Counted from the stretch's first letter, positions 12,198-24,095 are shown. The stretch is 64,000 bases of DNA from Phycomyces blakesleeanus NRRL 1555(-) (GCF_001638985.1 NW_017265156.1:558001-622000), one strand, 5' to 3'. Translations and numbers: made by a program. Notes: generated by a model from the letters alone, not told the origin.

Positions 12198-13442
12198 ATG
12201 TTGTGCAGTCCTGAAGAACATAGCTTCCCTCGAGGCGACGAGCAGGACGACATTGTGATTATTATGCAACAAGAAGATGTGATGTTTGGGGCTGGTCATG
12301 AAATCACAAGCTCCGATAAAAGTAAAGAGGACAGTTGGCTTCTTTGTATGTTACCAATATACCACCAAACTCACCATACAATAAAAAAAAATCTCTTAGA
12401 CCTTCAGCTGAAGAGACAACTGGAATACTACTTTTCAAGGCAAGTTTATTTATATGCCTCTAAATATATAAATAATAATAGTAATAATAAAATAAAAAGA
12501 TATCTAATAAGCCAAAATAGACAAAATCTAGTAACCGATACGTACCTAAGTAAGTTAAATGTTATATATATATATATATATATAAAACATAATACTTATA
12601 AAAAATATACTTCTTTGCTTTTTACAGCATCGCATATGGACAATAATCTATATGTTCCTATTGACTTGATTGCTGGATTCAAGAGGGTACAAATGTGGAC
12701 AACAGACCGGGAAGTTATTGTAGACATCCTCAAGTCTTCTGACGTTGTACAAGTCGATGAACAATCCCAAAAAGTTCGTCCGGCACTTTCTCTTCAACGG
12801 ACAACCATCATTCTAAGAGACATTCCAAGTGGCACAGAAGAAAAGGTAATAGTTAATAAGAAAAAGAGCCTTGTATCTACGCAGACTTATATAATTAGCT
12901 GCTGGTATCTCTAGGAAATCCTTGACTTTCTAGACAGTCTCCAGTCCCCTCCTGTCAAGAACATCAAGGCTGATCTGGGGATGTGGTATATAGCTTATGA
13001 GACTGAAAAAAATGCTGTGGAAATGTTAAAGAGAGTTCGCAACAAGATCTTCAAAGGACACCCAGTAGCAGTACGGATGAAATCTGAGCCAATGTTGCGT
13101 AGAATGCAGGCTACCCTTCAATCTTCTCAAACAGTCAAAGAGTCTAAACAGCCACAGCCACAAGCACAGCAACAGCCACAACCACAAGCACAACCACAAA
13201 AAGAAGCAGAAGCAGAGACTTGTGTCCAGACAAGCCAGCCTGAGCATCAAAACTTGTCTATAAAAATCCCTCAGGAAGTCAAGTCTACAACAGGTTTACC
13301 TCTCCTGTCAGTAACCCAGCCTGGTTCACATACCACACCCATGCCAGTGTGTAGCTATGCATCTATACTCAAACGCAGTCCAAGCGCCTCTTCCGATAAA
13401 TGCCAAGATCAAGATCAAGGCCAAACCCAAACTCAAAACTGA
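12198..13442 (+). CDS. La-related protein (LARP4-like: La motif plus RRM)
   Basis: Five coding exons (12198-12345, 12400-12439, 12521-12549, 12628-12845, 12915-13442) give 320 residues. The La motif spans about residues 52-125: QLKRQLEYYFSR, QNLVTDTYL, HMDNNLYVPIDLIAGF, then a VVQVDE-KVRP end. It is split by three introns. A second exon block (TTIILRDIPSGTEEKEIL to GHPVAVRM) is a divergent RRM. The tail is Gln/Pro-rich (13141-13210). LARP4 proteins bind poly(A) RNA and poly(A)-binding protein and stabilise mRNA; here the La-RRM pair supports RNA binding but not the exact partner. Exon 2 ends at a GC donor (TCAAG|GCAAGT); this is the only choice that keeps YYFSRQNL intact. ATG 12198 is the first in-frame ATG; the true start could be earlier if a coding exon was missed. 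Confidence 0.8.
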
Positions 13443-14226
13443 TCAGTTTAAGTACAATATGTTGTTGCGTTGCAAAAAAAAGGAATATAAAATAAAATAA
13501 AACAATTTTTGTTTATAATGTTATTTTCTAATTTAGTAAAATGGCTCAATTTCTAATAAAACACATTAGCCATTCGAGAAAACCCATTATAATCTTTAAA
13601 TACAGTAGGACGAAGATCTCTCCAAAAACGTATATAATAGATATATGTATCTTTTTTTTGAATCATTCCTATCGTTTCCTTATTATATTTGTTCGACTTC
13701 ATTTTGATTTTGATTTTGATTTGCTATATTTTTTTTTATATTTCAATTTCTTCATCATAGTCAAATCCCAAGGTGATTTTTTTTTTGTTTTGTTTCATTT
13801 TATTTTATTTGGGCTTGTTTGTTACAATACACTCAACAGTACAAAATCCAATAGCAGAGAGGTTAACAGTGATTCCTTGTTTCAAATAAACCAGGCAGTG
13901 TTTATGTGATCTGAAGTAGTCAAATTTATATAACTCAAGCTAGACTTTGGATATGTTTCATACTAGAATTATTAGCTATCAAAGCATTTGATGAAGCCCC
14001 GGGATCAAAGAATTAATGTCCAATAGGGGTTTTTATGCATGTACAAATAATTGACCGTTTTATAAGATGTGATTTAGATAATAGATGTGTATGTATCAGA
14101 CATGCAAATACTTACATCTTTACACTTTATTTATTTATTATTAAGCCACAAAAGTATAACATGAGTCAATCTTCACAGGTAGAAAATTTTTATTAAATTG
14201 CTCTTTTTATTACTTTAAATCCATTT
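13443..14226. other. Intergenic region, nothing recognised
   Basis: AT-rich sequence with long T runs. A 122-residue open frame at 13541-13909 is Phe/Ile/Asp repeat noise with no domain and was not annotated. Confidence 0.4.
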
Positions 14227-15170
14227 TCAGGGCGCAGGTTTTGCGCGTATTGTATCCCCGGGAGCAACCAATATTGCACCGTATTTCTCATCTTCCAGAG
14301 CCTCATAATTCACATGTTGCTCTTTAAGAGCAATAAACAAATGACAAAGTATTTCAAAAACCTTTAGCCACTTGTTCCTTTGTGTGTACGTTGTTGGTAT
14401 TTCAGCAGAACGCACTTCATGATATGTGAAGCGGCCACCGCCTTTGAATTTAACTTTAGATAAAATAATTTTGGTTTAGATGGATTGTATTCCAAAGGCT
14501 TTTTTTGCCAAGAGTGTGTTGGAGTTTCCATTTAAATGAGAATTAGCGATGCCTTTGAGCATTAAAATCAGAGAGCTCAGCTGTTTAATACTGTCATCGA
14601 TTGTCTTATCCAAGTTCACAGTGCGTTCACCTGATGAGCCTTCCAAAAACCACTCTTTCAATGCCGTTTTTGTCATAACCAAGGCCACCAACATACCGTG
14701 GATTTCCTTTCTGAAGCCACTCATCTATATCCTCTAATGCATGGTTGATGGTTTCAACTTCACACCAATTGAATGATAGAATTCCCGTTTGTTTCGAGAA
14801 AATGTGGAAAAGGTCGCTGTGTTGTTTCGTCGTCTTGAGGGGATAGCAGCTAAACTTTTACATTAGCGTTTTGAGAGGTCTTTTGTGTCATCGGAAGAAG
14901 GTATAATATGTGTCTCCAAGTGTTTTTTATAGTCATCAACAGCTCTAAAGTGATTTATGCAGGATGGACAAGCAAATCGTTTTCGAATATTTCTATGCTT
15001 TACATTGCCAAGTATTTTTTATAAAAGCACATTCAGCATTATCATAAAAGCGATTACCGCGTCGTAATGTGGGCACACTTATGCTATGTAAATTCTAAAT
15101 GCAAACGGAGATTGCGTCCTTCAGTTTTGGTTTCATCACATTCGTGGCAAGAATAGATCAGTGAAACGAG
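14227..15170 (-). pseudogene. Decayed zinc-finger gene of a possibly lineage-expanded family
   Basis: On the minus strand, several open segments follow each other in different frames. Near 15160-15085 lies a Cys-x2-Cys and His stretch (YSCHECDE, then LRLHLEFT and a stop). Near 14990-14905 lies a clean C2H2 finger (FACPSCINHF, DDYKKHLETH). Then come segments such as DEWLQKGNPRYVGGLGY in one frame and EWFLEGSSGERTVNL in another, overlapping. From 14724 to 14227 one frame continues across a single in-frame TAA at 14478-14476 and ends KVKFKGGGRFTYHEVRSAEIP plus TTYTQRNKWLKVFEIL. At least two frame changes and three stops separate these pieces. The arrangement, fingers first and a conserved body after, resembles uncharacterised proteins I associate with Mucorales, but I cannot name the family. 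No function is implied. Confidence 0.45.
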
Positions 15171-16419
15171 TTGTGGAGATAACGTTAGAAAGTCCTTATA
15201 ATACCTGTCTTTTTGTTGTATTATAGGGGAGGATTGGAAGTTGGATAAGTACTTTGAGGCTCAAAATAGTTTTTATTAAGAGATATTAGCCAAATCAAAA
15301 CTGATTAACAAAAGAGTAAATAAATGGAGGGTACCTCTTTCTCTTCTCTATATCTTTAAAAAGCTTCATATTAAGTCACATGACTTGGCTCACTTCACCA
15401 TTTTTTCTCAAATTCTTTAAACCTATAAAATTATGTCTGTTCAAAGTCCAGTGCGTATATATTTTTTTCTATTATTTTTGCCATATTTATTCTGGTGGTT
15501 AAACTTTTTTTATCAATGATCAAAACTTTCAAAATCACACAAATTAAAAAGATATATGTAAAACTTATATTGCTCTTTATGATACATGATTTATCGAAAT
15601 TATTCAAGTAATGCTTTTTAGATGAAATGAAATATTTGTATGCAAGTAAATGCCCAATAAGAATAACTTTAAACTTATGGTATAAAGATGATACCTTTAT
15701 AATCGTTCTAGCCAGAAGTTGGTCAAAACAGTGGGCAATTTTTTTCCCAGGCAGTTAACCAAACTAGTCTTCATTTTCGATACAATTTCATTTGAAAAAG
15801 TGAATGGTGTTTTCAAAAAATCATTAAAGTTCGAGATGGAAGCACTGTAACATCAAAAGAAATACACTAGCTATAACCCGAAATATGCTATAGCGATTGT
15901 ATAAACAACGGATATAATAAAGTTATATCGTGAAATTATTCTGTTCAGATTTTTCTTTTTTTTTTGGCAGTCTAATTGACAAAAGCAAAAGCATCTAGTT
16001 TTAATTTTTGTACTTGTCCAAAAAATAAATAAATAAATAAATAAATAAATATAAAATCATCCAACCGAGGTACAAAATTGTCCTATGATTTTTTTGGAAT
16101 CGCTTAATTTTGGAGTAAAACACTGTATGCTTCTTGTTTCTCACATATTGTGCCTCGCTTCATTCTCACGTCATGCTGTGCAACATATTTTCTTGTTTGT
16201 TTTTCTTTTTCTTAACAAACAGACACACAAAAGTACATACACAAACAACACTGTCAATAAAAATTTGCGTGTAATTTTTTTTTTTTAAAAAAAAATTAGA
16301 TTCATACTCAGCTCGTGCTGCGGTGCGCCGGAAGGCGATCAAGTCAACTTGTTTGAACGAAAAGCCTTGGCTTCCTTCCTTTCCCTCCATTTCACCCTTC
16401 CAAGTGCAAAGAAGTCAAA
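15171..16419. other. Intergenic region and EF-2 leader
   Basis: About 1.2 kb, AT-rich. It has an (AAAT)n run at 16021-16050 and a T12A9 palindrome at 16275-16295. From about 16300 it turns GC-richer and ends in a CTTCC-rich stretch (16367-16400), which fits the transcription start and 5' leader of the EF-2 gene. No other gene is seen. Confidence 0.5.
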
Positions 16420-19400
16420 ATGGGTAAGGAAACCATACCAATTAATACAAAGATGGATGGATGGATGGATGAGATCCATAAGTAAATGTATCATAATATC
16501 AACAAGTACTAATACACATCATTTTCTGAATTTATTAGTCGTAAGTTCATCAACACCCAAAAAAAATATTCCAATTATAGACGAAGTGTCTAGGTGTATG
16601 CAAAGGTCTATTTACTTGACGCCCAATACTTCATTGGTCTCATAAAATAATCTACGCATATACACCTGACACTAGAGTCGCCGAGTTGCTCAAAAGAAAC
16701 TTTTTTTTTGCAACATGCATAAAGATACACAAACACAAAAGAATCATTTCATAACAACATACATCTTTTTATTTCAAACGTAGAATTTTACTATTGAGGA
16801 GATCCGTGAACTCATGGACAAGGTTACCAACGTCCGTAACATGTCCGTCATTGCTCACGTCGATCACGGAAAGTCTACCTTGACTGATTCCCTTGTCTCC
16901 AAGGCCGGTATTATCTCTGCTGGTCGTGCTGGTGAGACCCGTTTCATGGACACCCGTAAGGATGAACAGGAGCGTGGTATTACTATCAAGTCCACTGCCA
17001 TTTCCATGTACTTCCAGATGGAGAACCCCGAAGACATCAAGGAGATCAAGGGCCAGAAGACCGAAGGTTCCTCTTTCTTGATTAACTTGATCGATTCCCC
17101 CGGTCACGTTGATTTCTCTTCTGAAGTTACCGCCGCCCTCCGTGTCACTGATGGTGCCCTTGTCGTCGTCGACTGTATCGATGGTGTCTGTGTCCAGACT
17201 GAGACCGTTCTCCGTCAGGCTTTGACCGAGCGTATCAAGCCCGTCATTGTCATCAACAAGGTTGATCGTGCTCTTCTTGAGTTGCAGTTGGCCAAGGAGG
17301 AGTTGTACACCGTAAGTTTTTTTTCACTTTATATTTAATCTTTGGGGGATATAAGTATCATTGTACTTTCTAGTAAAAGTCACAGTACAATGACAAAACC
17401 AAATAATTTAATATGTCTAACAAACCCTTTTTTATTATCTTATCTTCTTTAGACCCTCCGTAGCACCATCGAGTCTGTCAACGTTATCATCTCCACCTAC
17501 CCTGATGAGGCTCTCGGTGATGTCCAGGTCTACCCCGAGCGCGGTACCGTTGCCTTCGCTTCCGGTCTCCACGGCTGGGGTTTCACCCTCCGTCAGTTTG
17601 CCGTCCGTTACTCCAAGAAGTTTGGTGTTGACAAGGAAAAGATGATGCAGAAGCTCTGGGGTGAGAACTACTTCAACCCCAAGACCAAGAAGTGGACCTC
17701 CAAGTCTACTGATGCCGCTGGTCAGCCCCTTGAGCGTGCCTTCAACATGTTCATCCTGGACCCTATCTACAAGATCTTCGACTCCGTCATGAACTTCAAG
17801 AAGGACCAGGTCGATACTCTTCTTACCAAGCTTGAGATCAACCTCAAGGCCGAGGAGAGAGATCTCGAGGGCAAGCAGCTCCTCAAGGTCGTCATGCGCA
17901 AGTTCTTGCCTGCTGGTGATGCTCTCTTGGAGATGATCTGTATCCATCTTCCCTCCCCCGTCACTGCCCAGAAGTACCGTGTCACCTCCCTCTACGAAGG
18001 TCCCATGGACGATGAGTGCGCCATCGGTATCAGAGACTGCAACCCCGCCGGTCCTTTGATGCTTTACGTCTCCAAGATGGTTCCCACCTCCGATAAGGGT
18101 CGTTTCTACGCTTTCGGTCGTGTCTTCTCCGGAACCGTCCGTGCCGGTCTCAAGGTCAGAATCCAGGGTCCTAACTACCTCCCTGGCTCCAAGTCCGACC
18201 TTTCCGTCAAGTCCATCCAGCGTACCGTCCTCATGATGGGACGTAACGTCGAGGCTATCGATGACTGCCCCGCCGGTAACATTATCGGTCTTGTCGGTGT
18301 TGATCAGTTCTTGGTCAAGTCTGGTACCATCACCACCTCCGAGGTTGCCCACAACATGAAGGTCATGAAGTTCTCTGTCTCCCCTGTCGTCCAGGTTGCC
18401 GTCGATGTCAAGAACGCCAACGACTTGCCCAAGCTCGTCGAAGGTCTCAAGCGTTTGGCCAAGTCCGATCCCTGTGTCTTGACCTTCACCTCCGACTCCG
18501 GTGAGCACATTGTTGCCGGTGCTGGTGAGCTCCATTTGGAGATCTGTTTGAAGGATCTCGAGGAGGACCACGCCCAGGTTCCCCTCAAGTTCGGTGATCC
18601 CGTCGTCCAGTACCGTGAGACCGTCACTGCCGAGTCTACCATCGACTGTTTGTCCAAGTCCCCCAACAAGCACAACCGTATCTTCATGCGCGCTCTTCCC
18701 CTTAACGATGAGCTTGCCAACGATATCGATGCCGGTAAGATCGGTCCCAAGGACGATTTCAAGATCCGTGCCCGTACCCTCGCTGACAAGTACGAGTGGG
18801 ATGTTACTGAGGCCCGTAAGATCTGGTGTTTCGGTCCCGATGGCACTGGTCCCAACTTGTTGATTGATGTCACCAAGGCCGTCCAGTACCTTAACGAAAT
18901 CAAGGATTCCTGCGTTGCCGCTTTCCAGTGGGCCACCAAGGAAGGTCCCGTTGCTGAGGAGAACATGCGTGGTATCCGTTTCAACATCCTCGATGTTGTT
19001 CTCCACGCTGATGCTATCCACAGAGGTGGTGGACAGATCATCCCCACCTGTCGCCGTGTCATCTACGCCTCCGTCCTTACCGCCACCCCCGGTATCCAGG
19101 AGCCCGTCTACCTCGTCGAGATCCAGTGCCCCGACTCCGTCATCGGTGGTATCTACTCTTGCCTCAACAGACGCCGTGGTATGGTCTTCTCTGAGGAGCA
19201 GCGTCCCGGTACCCCCATCATGACCGTCAAGGCTTACTTGCCCATTAACGAGTCCTTCGGTTTCACCGCCGATCTCCGTGCTGCCACTGCTGGTCAGGCC
19301 TTCCCCCAGGCTGTCTTCGATCACTGGCAGAACATGACCGGTAACCCTCTCGAGGCTGGTAACAAGGTCTACGACATCATCCGTGCTGTCCGTAAGAGAA

Positions 19401-19453
19401 AGGGTCTTACCGAGGATATCCCCGGTCTCGACAAGTACTACGACAAGCTCTAA
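16420..19453 (+). CDS. EFT1: Translation elongation factor 2 (EF-2)
   Basis: Four exons (16420-16423, 16539-16540, 16784-17311, 17453-19453) give 844 residues, close to yeast EF-2 (842). Exon 1 is only ATGG. A 2-nt exon TC supplies the rest of codon 2, so the protein starts [12 protein letters not shown] as in other EF-2s. GTPase motifs are visible: AHVDHGKS (residues 26-33), [12 protein letters not shown]. Domain IV carries [13 protein letters not shown], with the diphthamide histidine at about residue 701, and the chain ends YYDKL. EF-2 drives ribosomal translocation using GTP. Codon use is strongly C-ending, unlike neighbouring genes except the ADP/ATP carrier, which marks high expression. 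The Met usual after IIPT is Cys here. Joining exon 1 directly to exon 3 would shift the frame and stop after five codons. Confidence 0.97.
16539..16540 (+). other. Putative 2-nt microexon (TC) of EF-2
   Basis: TTTATTAG precedes and GTAAGTTC follows these two bases. A consensus branch site TACTAAT lies at 16507-16513. With ATGG upstream and AAT TTT ACT downstream the result is ATG GTC AAT, the conserved Met-Val-Asn start of EF-2. A GT dinucleotide at 16593-16594 flanked by AG and GT would instead give Gly at position 2 and has weaker sites. Confidence 0.75.
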
Positions 19454-19506
19454 ATCTTTTTTTTCATATTTACCAAACTATCTTCCTCTTTTACACTCAA
19501 ACTCTC

Positions 19507-19512
19507 AATAAA
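19507..19512 (+). terminator. Poly(A) signal AATAAA of EF-2
   Basis: Canonical hexamer 54 bases after the stop codon, followed by TGTG-rich sequence. Confidence 0.5.
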
Positions 19513-19804
19513 ATGTGCTGTGTATACGAAATGAATCATAAAGTTGTCTATAGAAATGTGTGCTGTTTTTTTTTGGTCATTTTTTAATAGGTTAGGTTTT
19601 AATAAATGCTATAGTTGATTTGATGTGTTTTTGGGAAGATAGATAAGGTTGATAGTAATAATTTTTGAAATGTCTTGTAAGTAAAAAAAAAAACATCGTT
19701 AAAAGAAATGACTTCTTTAATTTCGATGTAATTTAAATTTATCTTATTTTATTTTTAATAACAAAAAATAACGATTGTTTTTTGCTGCGTATTATTATAA
19801 TTTT
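19513..19804. other. EF-2 / ISA2 intergenic region
   Basis: Under 300 bases of AT-rich sequence between two genes on the same strand. No TATA box is obvious. Confidence 0.4.
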
Positions 19805-20505
19805 ATGCTTGGACGTTTAATTTTATTACAAACAAGATCACGCCTGAGGCTGGTTACCTTTCCTGCAAGATCATTACGTCCTGTCTTACAATGGAAGCAA
19901 TGTCAGCCAGTTGTTCTTAGACAGACACACACTCTTGGTAAATGGAAAGCTGCCTCTGCTGAGAATGGCATTGACATTTCTGACAAAGCAATCAAGGCAA
20001 GCATAATGATCAACTTGCTCTTCATTTATTATCCTTTTTCTTTCTTTCTTTACTTTACTTTACTTTATTTATTAACTTGTTTGATCTAATCATCAGCAAT
20101 TGAAATGGATTGCTTCTCGAGATCACGATGACAATTTGATGCTGAGAATTATTGTGGATTCAGGAGGCTGCCACGGTTATCAGAACAAACTCGAACTGAC
20201 TACTGAAGTTAACCCTGATGACACGTAATATGACCAAATGACCATAAAAGCAATTATGGGCGTCAATAGGAATAATCATGTTCTTACAAATTTTGCTGTA
20301 TTGTAGAGTATTTGAGAAGGAAGGTGTACGTGTGGTTGTGGATGAAATATCGCTTCCATTTGTGCGTGGATCAAAAGTAGATTTTGTGGAAGAATTGATC
20401 GGATCGACCTTTCAAGTAGTTGAAAACCCCAATGCCAAGAATAGTTGTGGTTGCAACATTTCATATGATATCGATATTGATAAGATTTCACAGACCTCAA
20501 GTTAG
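19805..20505 (+). CDS. ISA2: Mitochondrial iron-sulfur assembly protein ISA2 (HesB/IscA family)
   Basis: Three exons (19805-19996, 20097-20224, 20307-20505) give 172 residues. The N-terminus is Arg-, Leu- and Ser-rich without acids, a typical mitochondrial presequence. From about residue 55 the A-type scaffold fold is clear: DKAIKQLKW, then VDSGGCHGYQ with Cys89, a DEISLPFVRGSKVDFVEEL strand-helix unit, and NSCGCNISY with Cys154 and Cys156. These three cysteines bind iron or the cluster; ISA2 works with ISA1 and IBA57 in [4Fe-4S] maturation. Intron 1 uses a GC donor (ATCAAG|GCAAGC); no GT nearby keeps the frame. Confidence 0.93.
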
Positions 20506-22901
20506 AGCATTTACTTTTATAGTGGAATAATAAATAATAAATAAAATAATAGCCATGTTGATTCCTTATAAATCAATTTACAGGGCATGTTTGATCCTTT
20601 CAATATGACAATCAACCGACAATTTCCTATTGGTTTGTATAGCTGTGATGATAGCGACCTAATTACAACAGCAACAACAATATAAAAAAAAAGATATTTT
20701 TCAACTCAAGAAGTCGATCTAGTAACTGATTAACTTTAGTACCCATCTTCAGATTGCTGAAAGATAGGAAATTACCAATGAATAAAGAAAGAATTGAGTA
20801 TGGCTACGCCTTTTGGTGTGAGCAACATCAACACGGTACATAACAATTAAGTATAAAAAGGACCTTTGTTATGTGCGTGTTCGCAAATATATTCAATTAA
20901 GACTTTATCAGATACATATTCGGTATAGAAAGACAAAGTGCAAAAGAAAAATCTTGTAAAAATACAACTCGATTTGATGAATACAATTCATTTGGAACTT
21001 TCTATTTGAGCTTTTATATACTTACCTTTTACTTTCAAGTAAAATTGCTTTTGGTTCCATCAAAGTTCCTTTAACTTTCAGTTTTTACCATTAGCTTTTC
21101 TTAATATCTCGATGAATTAAATAATATGGTTCCTTTTCTGGCTCTCCGGCCAGTGCAGCTTTAGTGTGAATCAAATAAAATAGATCATATTTATTACCTT
21201 CTCTATTATTCTTCTGTTCTTTTCTTACATATATATATATAGCCTTTAGATATGTTTATTTTTTTCATAAAGCCTGTATTGGTGGTTAATAATAGTAGGT
21301 CATGACCAACCAATAGGAATAACCTCACTAGTCATCCTGAATAAATTTTACAGCTAAGCATGGGTAATCAATTTACCCTAAAGATCTGCCAATCTTTACT
21401 TAACAAAACTAGTAATTCAAAGGTGTTTTATCTCAAGCTTATTTTTTTATACTAAGCTAGAAAAGAAAGGTAAATATATTTACCACAGCTATTTTACAGT
21501 GCAAAGAATAACTTACACATTCTTGCTTTTACCATACGTATCAGTCCAGATCAAGGCATAATAGACTCCATTAATTTTTTTATTTATCTTTAGAAATATC
21601 ATCATCACTAATATATATATATGAATATGGATATTTAAATTTCTTTATAAATTTCATCATTCTTTAGTTTGAAATGGTGTTTCTTAATTGTATAGGTGTG
21701 TATATTAACGTCATGAAGTTGGATAAACTTGAATGCAGTAGATTGGCAGTTGGGAATCCGTGTGTCATTTTCAATATCGATTGGGTAGGACTCATACCCA
21801 AAAAATAATAATAATTAAACAACGAGCCGCCTTGAATGATTAAATTACATTTTATTGAGCATGGTGTAATTCTGTGATCAATTAATTGTTGTCCAATAAA
21901 TGAAAAAGAAAAAAACTTCTTTAGTACAATCTTGTCATGACAGAAAAACATATTTTTTTTTTGGGTTTGACACTCTCAAGATGTCTAGCTCTGTATAACA
22001 TGTACTGTGTAGAGAATTCTATTTGAGTGACAAATAATCTTACAAAAGATACTACAAAAGACATATTTTGCTTGTTTAATTTTACTGGACCGAAATTTTG
22101 GATACGGGCTCACATGTACAGACACGTTCTGTGTGACAATAAAAGCTACTGCTGTACATTGACCAGCGCAAGTTTATTCTCGGGATATTCGTAGCAAAAA
22201 TTTTCTTTCTTTAATTAGAGAACATTATTCTTTTCTTTCTTTTAAAATGTTCTCCATCTATTATATTTATTTAAAAGGCTATAGCTATCTATGCATTTTA
22301 ACATGCATATTTTCGAAGATGGTTGGGACCAGCTAGTGACGGTGTTTCGGATGATTCCTGATACCCCGCAATCTGAGCACCATGTTGACTTTCGATGCTA
22401 GACCTCTAGATAATACATAGCGTTTTCTCTTTTTATACCAGCTTATAAAAAAAAAAGGGTATCAGACTAACTCGAAGTAAAGGTTTCTTTAAAGACTTTA
22501 TTATCAAAGTAATGAAAGGAAAAGAAAGGAAAAACGTAACAATCCGTTCTGTACATTAAGACCCAAGATGTTGGAGTTCGAGCTGCTATAAATCCAACAC
22601 AGACGTGACTTTTATTTCATGATTTTGAACCACGCTTTCATATCCTTTGGGAAATAGCTCTGGTTGATTTGGAGGGACAGGTACGCAGAATGCGACGTCT
22701 TGTGCTGTGGATAGATTCTAGCCAATTTCATTTGTCAATTTCTCGGAAGGATAGTGATGACGTCGAAAGACACTTAAAGTACAGTTCTTACCGATACCCT
22801 TATTCCACCACAACAACCCCCCTGGCTTGGTCCAAGAGATCCAATCAAATGTGGTAGCGGCTACTCGGATTCCAAATAAAAAATTTTCATTCATCGGGAG
22901 A
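20506..22901. other. Long intergenic region, largely featureless
   Basis: About 2.4 kb. Mostly AT-rich with short poly-A/T tracts. A stretch around 22318-22420 is less AT-rich and not obviously coding. The last 250 bases lead to the ADP/ATP carrier promoter. No tRNA, rRNA or conserved ORF was recognised. Confidence 0.4.
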
Positions 22902-22908
22902 TATAAAG
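22902..22908 (+). promoter_or_regulatory. TATA box of the ADP/ATP carrier gene
   Basis: TATAAAG, 66 bases before the start codon, followed by a CCTCTTCCCC pyrimidine-rich initiator region. Confidence 0.55.
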
Positions 22909-22973
22909 GAAAGGACCTGGTTTGCCGTTTTGATAACCTTCCTCTTCCCCTAACCCCTCTCCTTCACTAAGCA

Positions 22974-24095
22974 ATGGCTGCTCAGGATTCCAACAAGTTC
23001 GTCATCGTAAGTACTCGAGCACAATCATCAACACAGACACACATACACACAGACACACAGACATACACACACACATTATGCTGTCTTCAGTAAACTCATA
23101 ATACCCTTCAACAATATAGGACTTCCTTATGGGTGGTGTCTCCGCCGCTGTCTCCAAGACTGCTGCTGCCCCCATTGAGCGTATCAAGCTCTTGATCCAG
23201 AACCAGGACGAGATGATCAAGCAGGGTCGTCTTGCATCCCCCTACAAGGGTATCAGCGACTGCTTCTCCCGTACCGTTAAGGACGAGGGTATGGCTGCCA
23301 TGTGGCGCGGAAACACCGCCAACGTCATCCGTTACTTCCCTACCCAGGCCCTTAACTTCGCCTTCAAGGATAAGTTCAAGCGCATGTTCAACAAGGACAA
23401 GAAGAAGGATGGTTACTGGCCCTGGTTCGCTGGCAACCTTGCCTCCGGTGGTGCCGCTGGTGCCTGTTCCCTCTTCTTCGTTTACTCCCTCGATTACGCA
23501 CGTACTCGTCTCGCCAACGATGCCAAGTCCTCCAAGAAGGGTGGTGAACGTCAGTTCAAGGGTCTCGTCGATGTCTACCGCAAGACCATTGCCTCCGATG
23601 GTATTGCCGGTCTCTACCGTGGTTTCAACATCTCCTGCGTTGGTATCATCGTTTACCGTGGTCTCTACTTCGGTATGTACGATTCCATCAAGCCCATCAT
23701 GCCCGAGAACCTCCAGAGCAGCTTCTTGGCTACTTTCTTGCTCGGCTGGGCTGTTACCACTGGTGCTGGTCTTGGTAAGTTTATCTTTATTATTTGTGCT
23801 CTAGACAGAAGAGTTGGATTTTTTTGCAATAGAATATCTTTTATTCATATAATTCTCGTTTTATTTAGCTTCCTACCCCATCGATACCGTCCGCCGTAGA
23901 ATGATGATGACTTCCGGTGCTGCCGTCAAGTACGACTCTTCCCTTCACGCCTTGAAGGAGATCGTCGCCAAGGAGGGTACCAAGTCTCTCTTCAAGGGTG
24001 CCGGTGCTAACATTCTCCGTGCCATTGCTGGTGCTGGTGTTCTTTCCGGTTACGATCAGCTCCAGTTGATCATGTTCGGTAAGAAGTTCGCTTAA
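22974..24095 (+). CDS. Mitochondrial ADP/ATP carrier
   Basis: Three exons (22974-23006, 23120-23774, 23869-24095) give 304 residues, the usual length. Three mitochondrial carrier repeats are visible, with signatures [14 protein letters not shown] and PIDTVRRRM. The RRRMMM hexapeptide at 238-243 is diagnostic of nucleotide exchange carriers of the ANT type. It exchanges cytosolic ADP for matrix ATP across the inner membrane. Codon use is strongly C-ending like EF-2. The first exon holds only 11 codons and is followed by a CACA-rich intron. No second carrier copy is in the window. Confidence 0.98.

Noticed and set aside
13541..13909. 122-codon plus-strand open frame
   Set aside because: Phe/Ile/Asp-rich translation of T-rich and GATTTT repeat DNA; no motif or conserved pattern.
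15433..15801. Possible tiny two-exon gene (MSVQSP plus a QNSGQFFSQ-type exon)
   Set aside because: Very short, a 263-nt intron, no known family. A similar short start at 14161 has no partner exon. Support is too thin.
17435..19324. 629-codon minus-strand open frame opposite EF-2
   Set aside because: It is a shadow of the strong C-ending codon bias of EF-2; the composition is Gly/Asp/Thr/Val with no domain, and EF-2 itself is certain.
22669..22857. 62-codon frame before the ADP/ATP carrier
   Set aside because: No motif; lies in the promoter region of a highly expressed gene.
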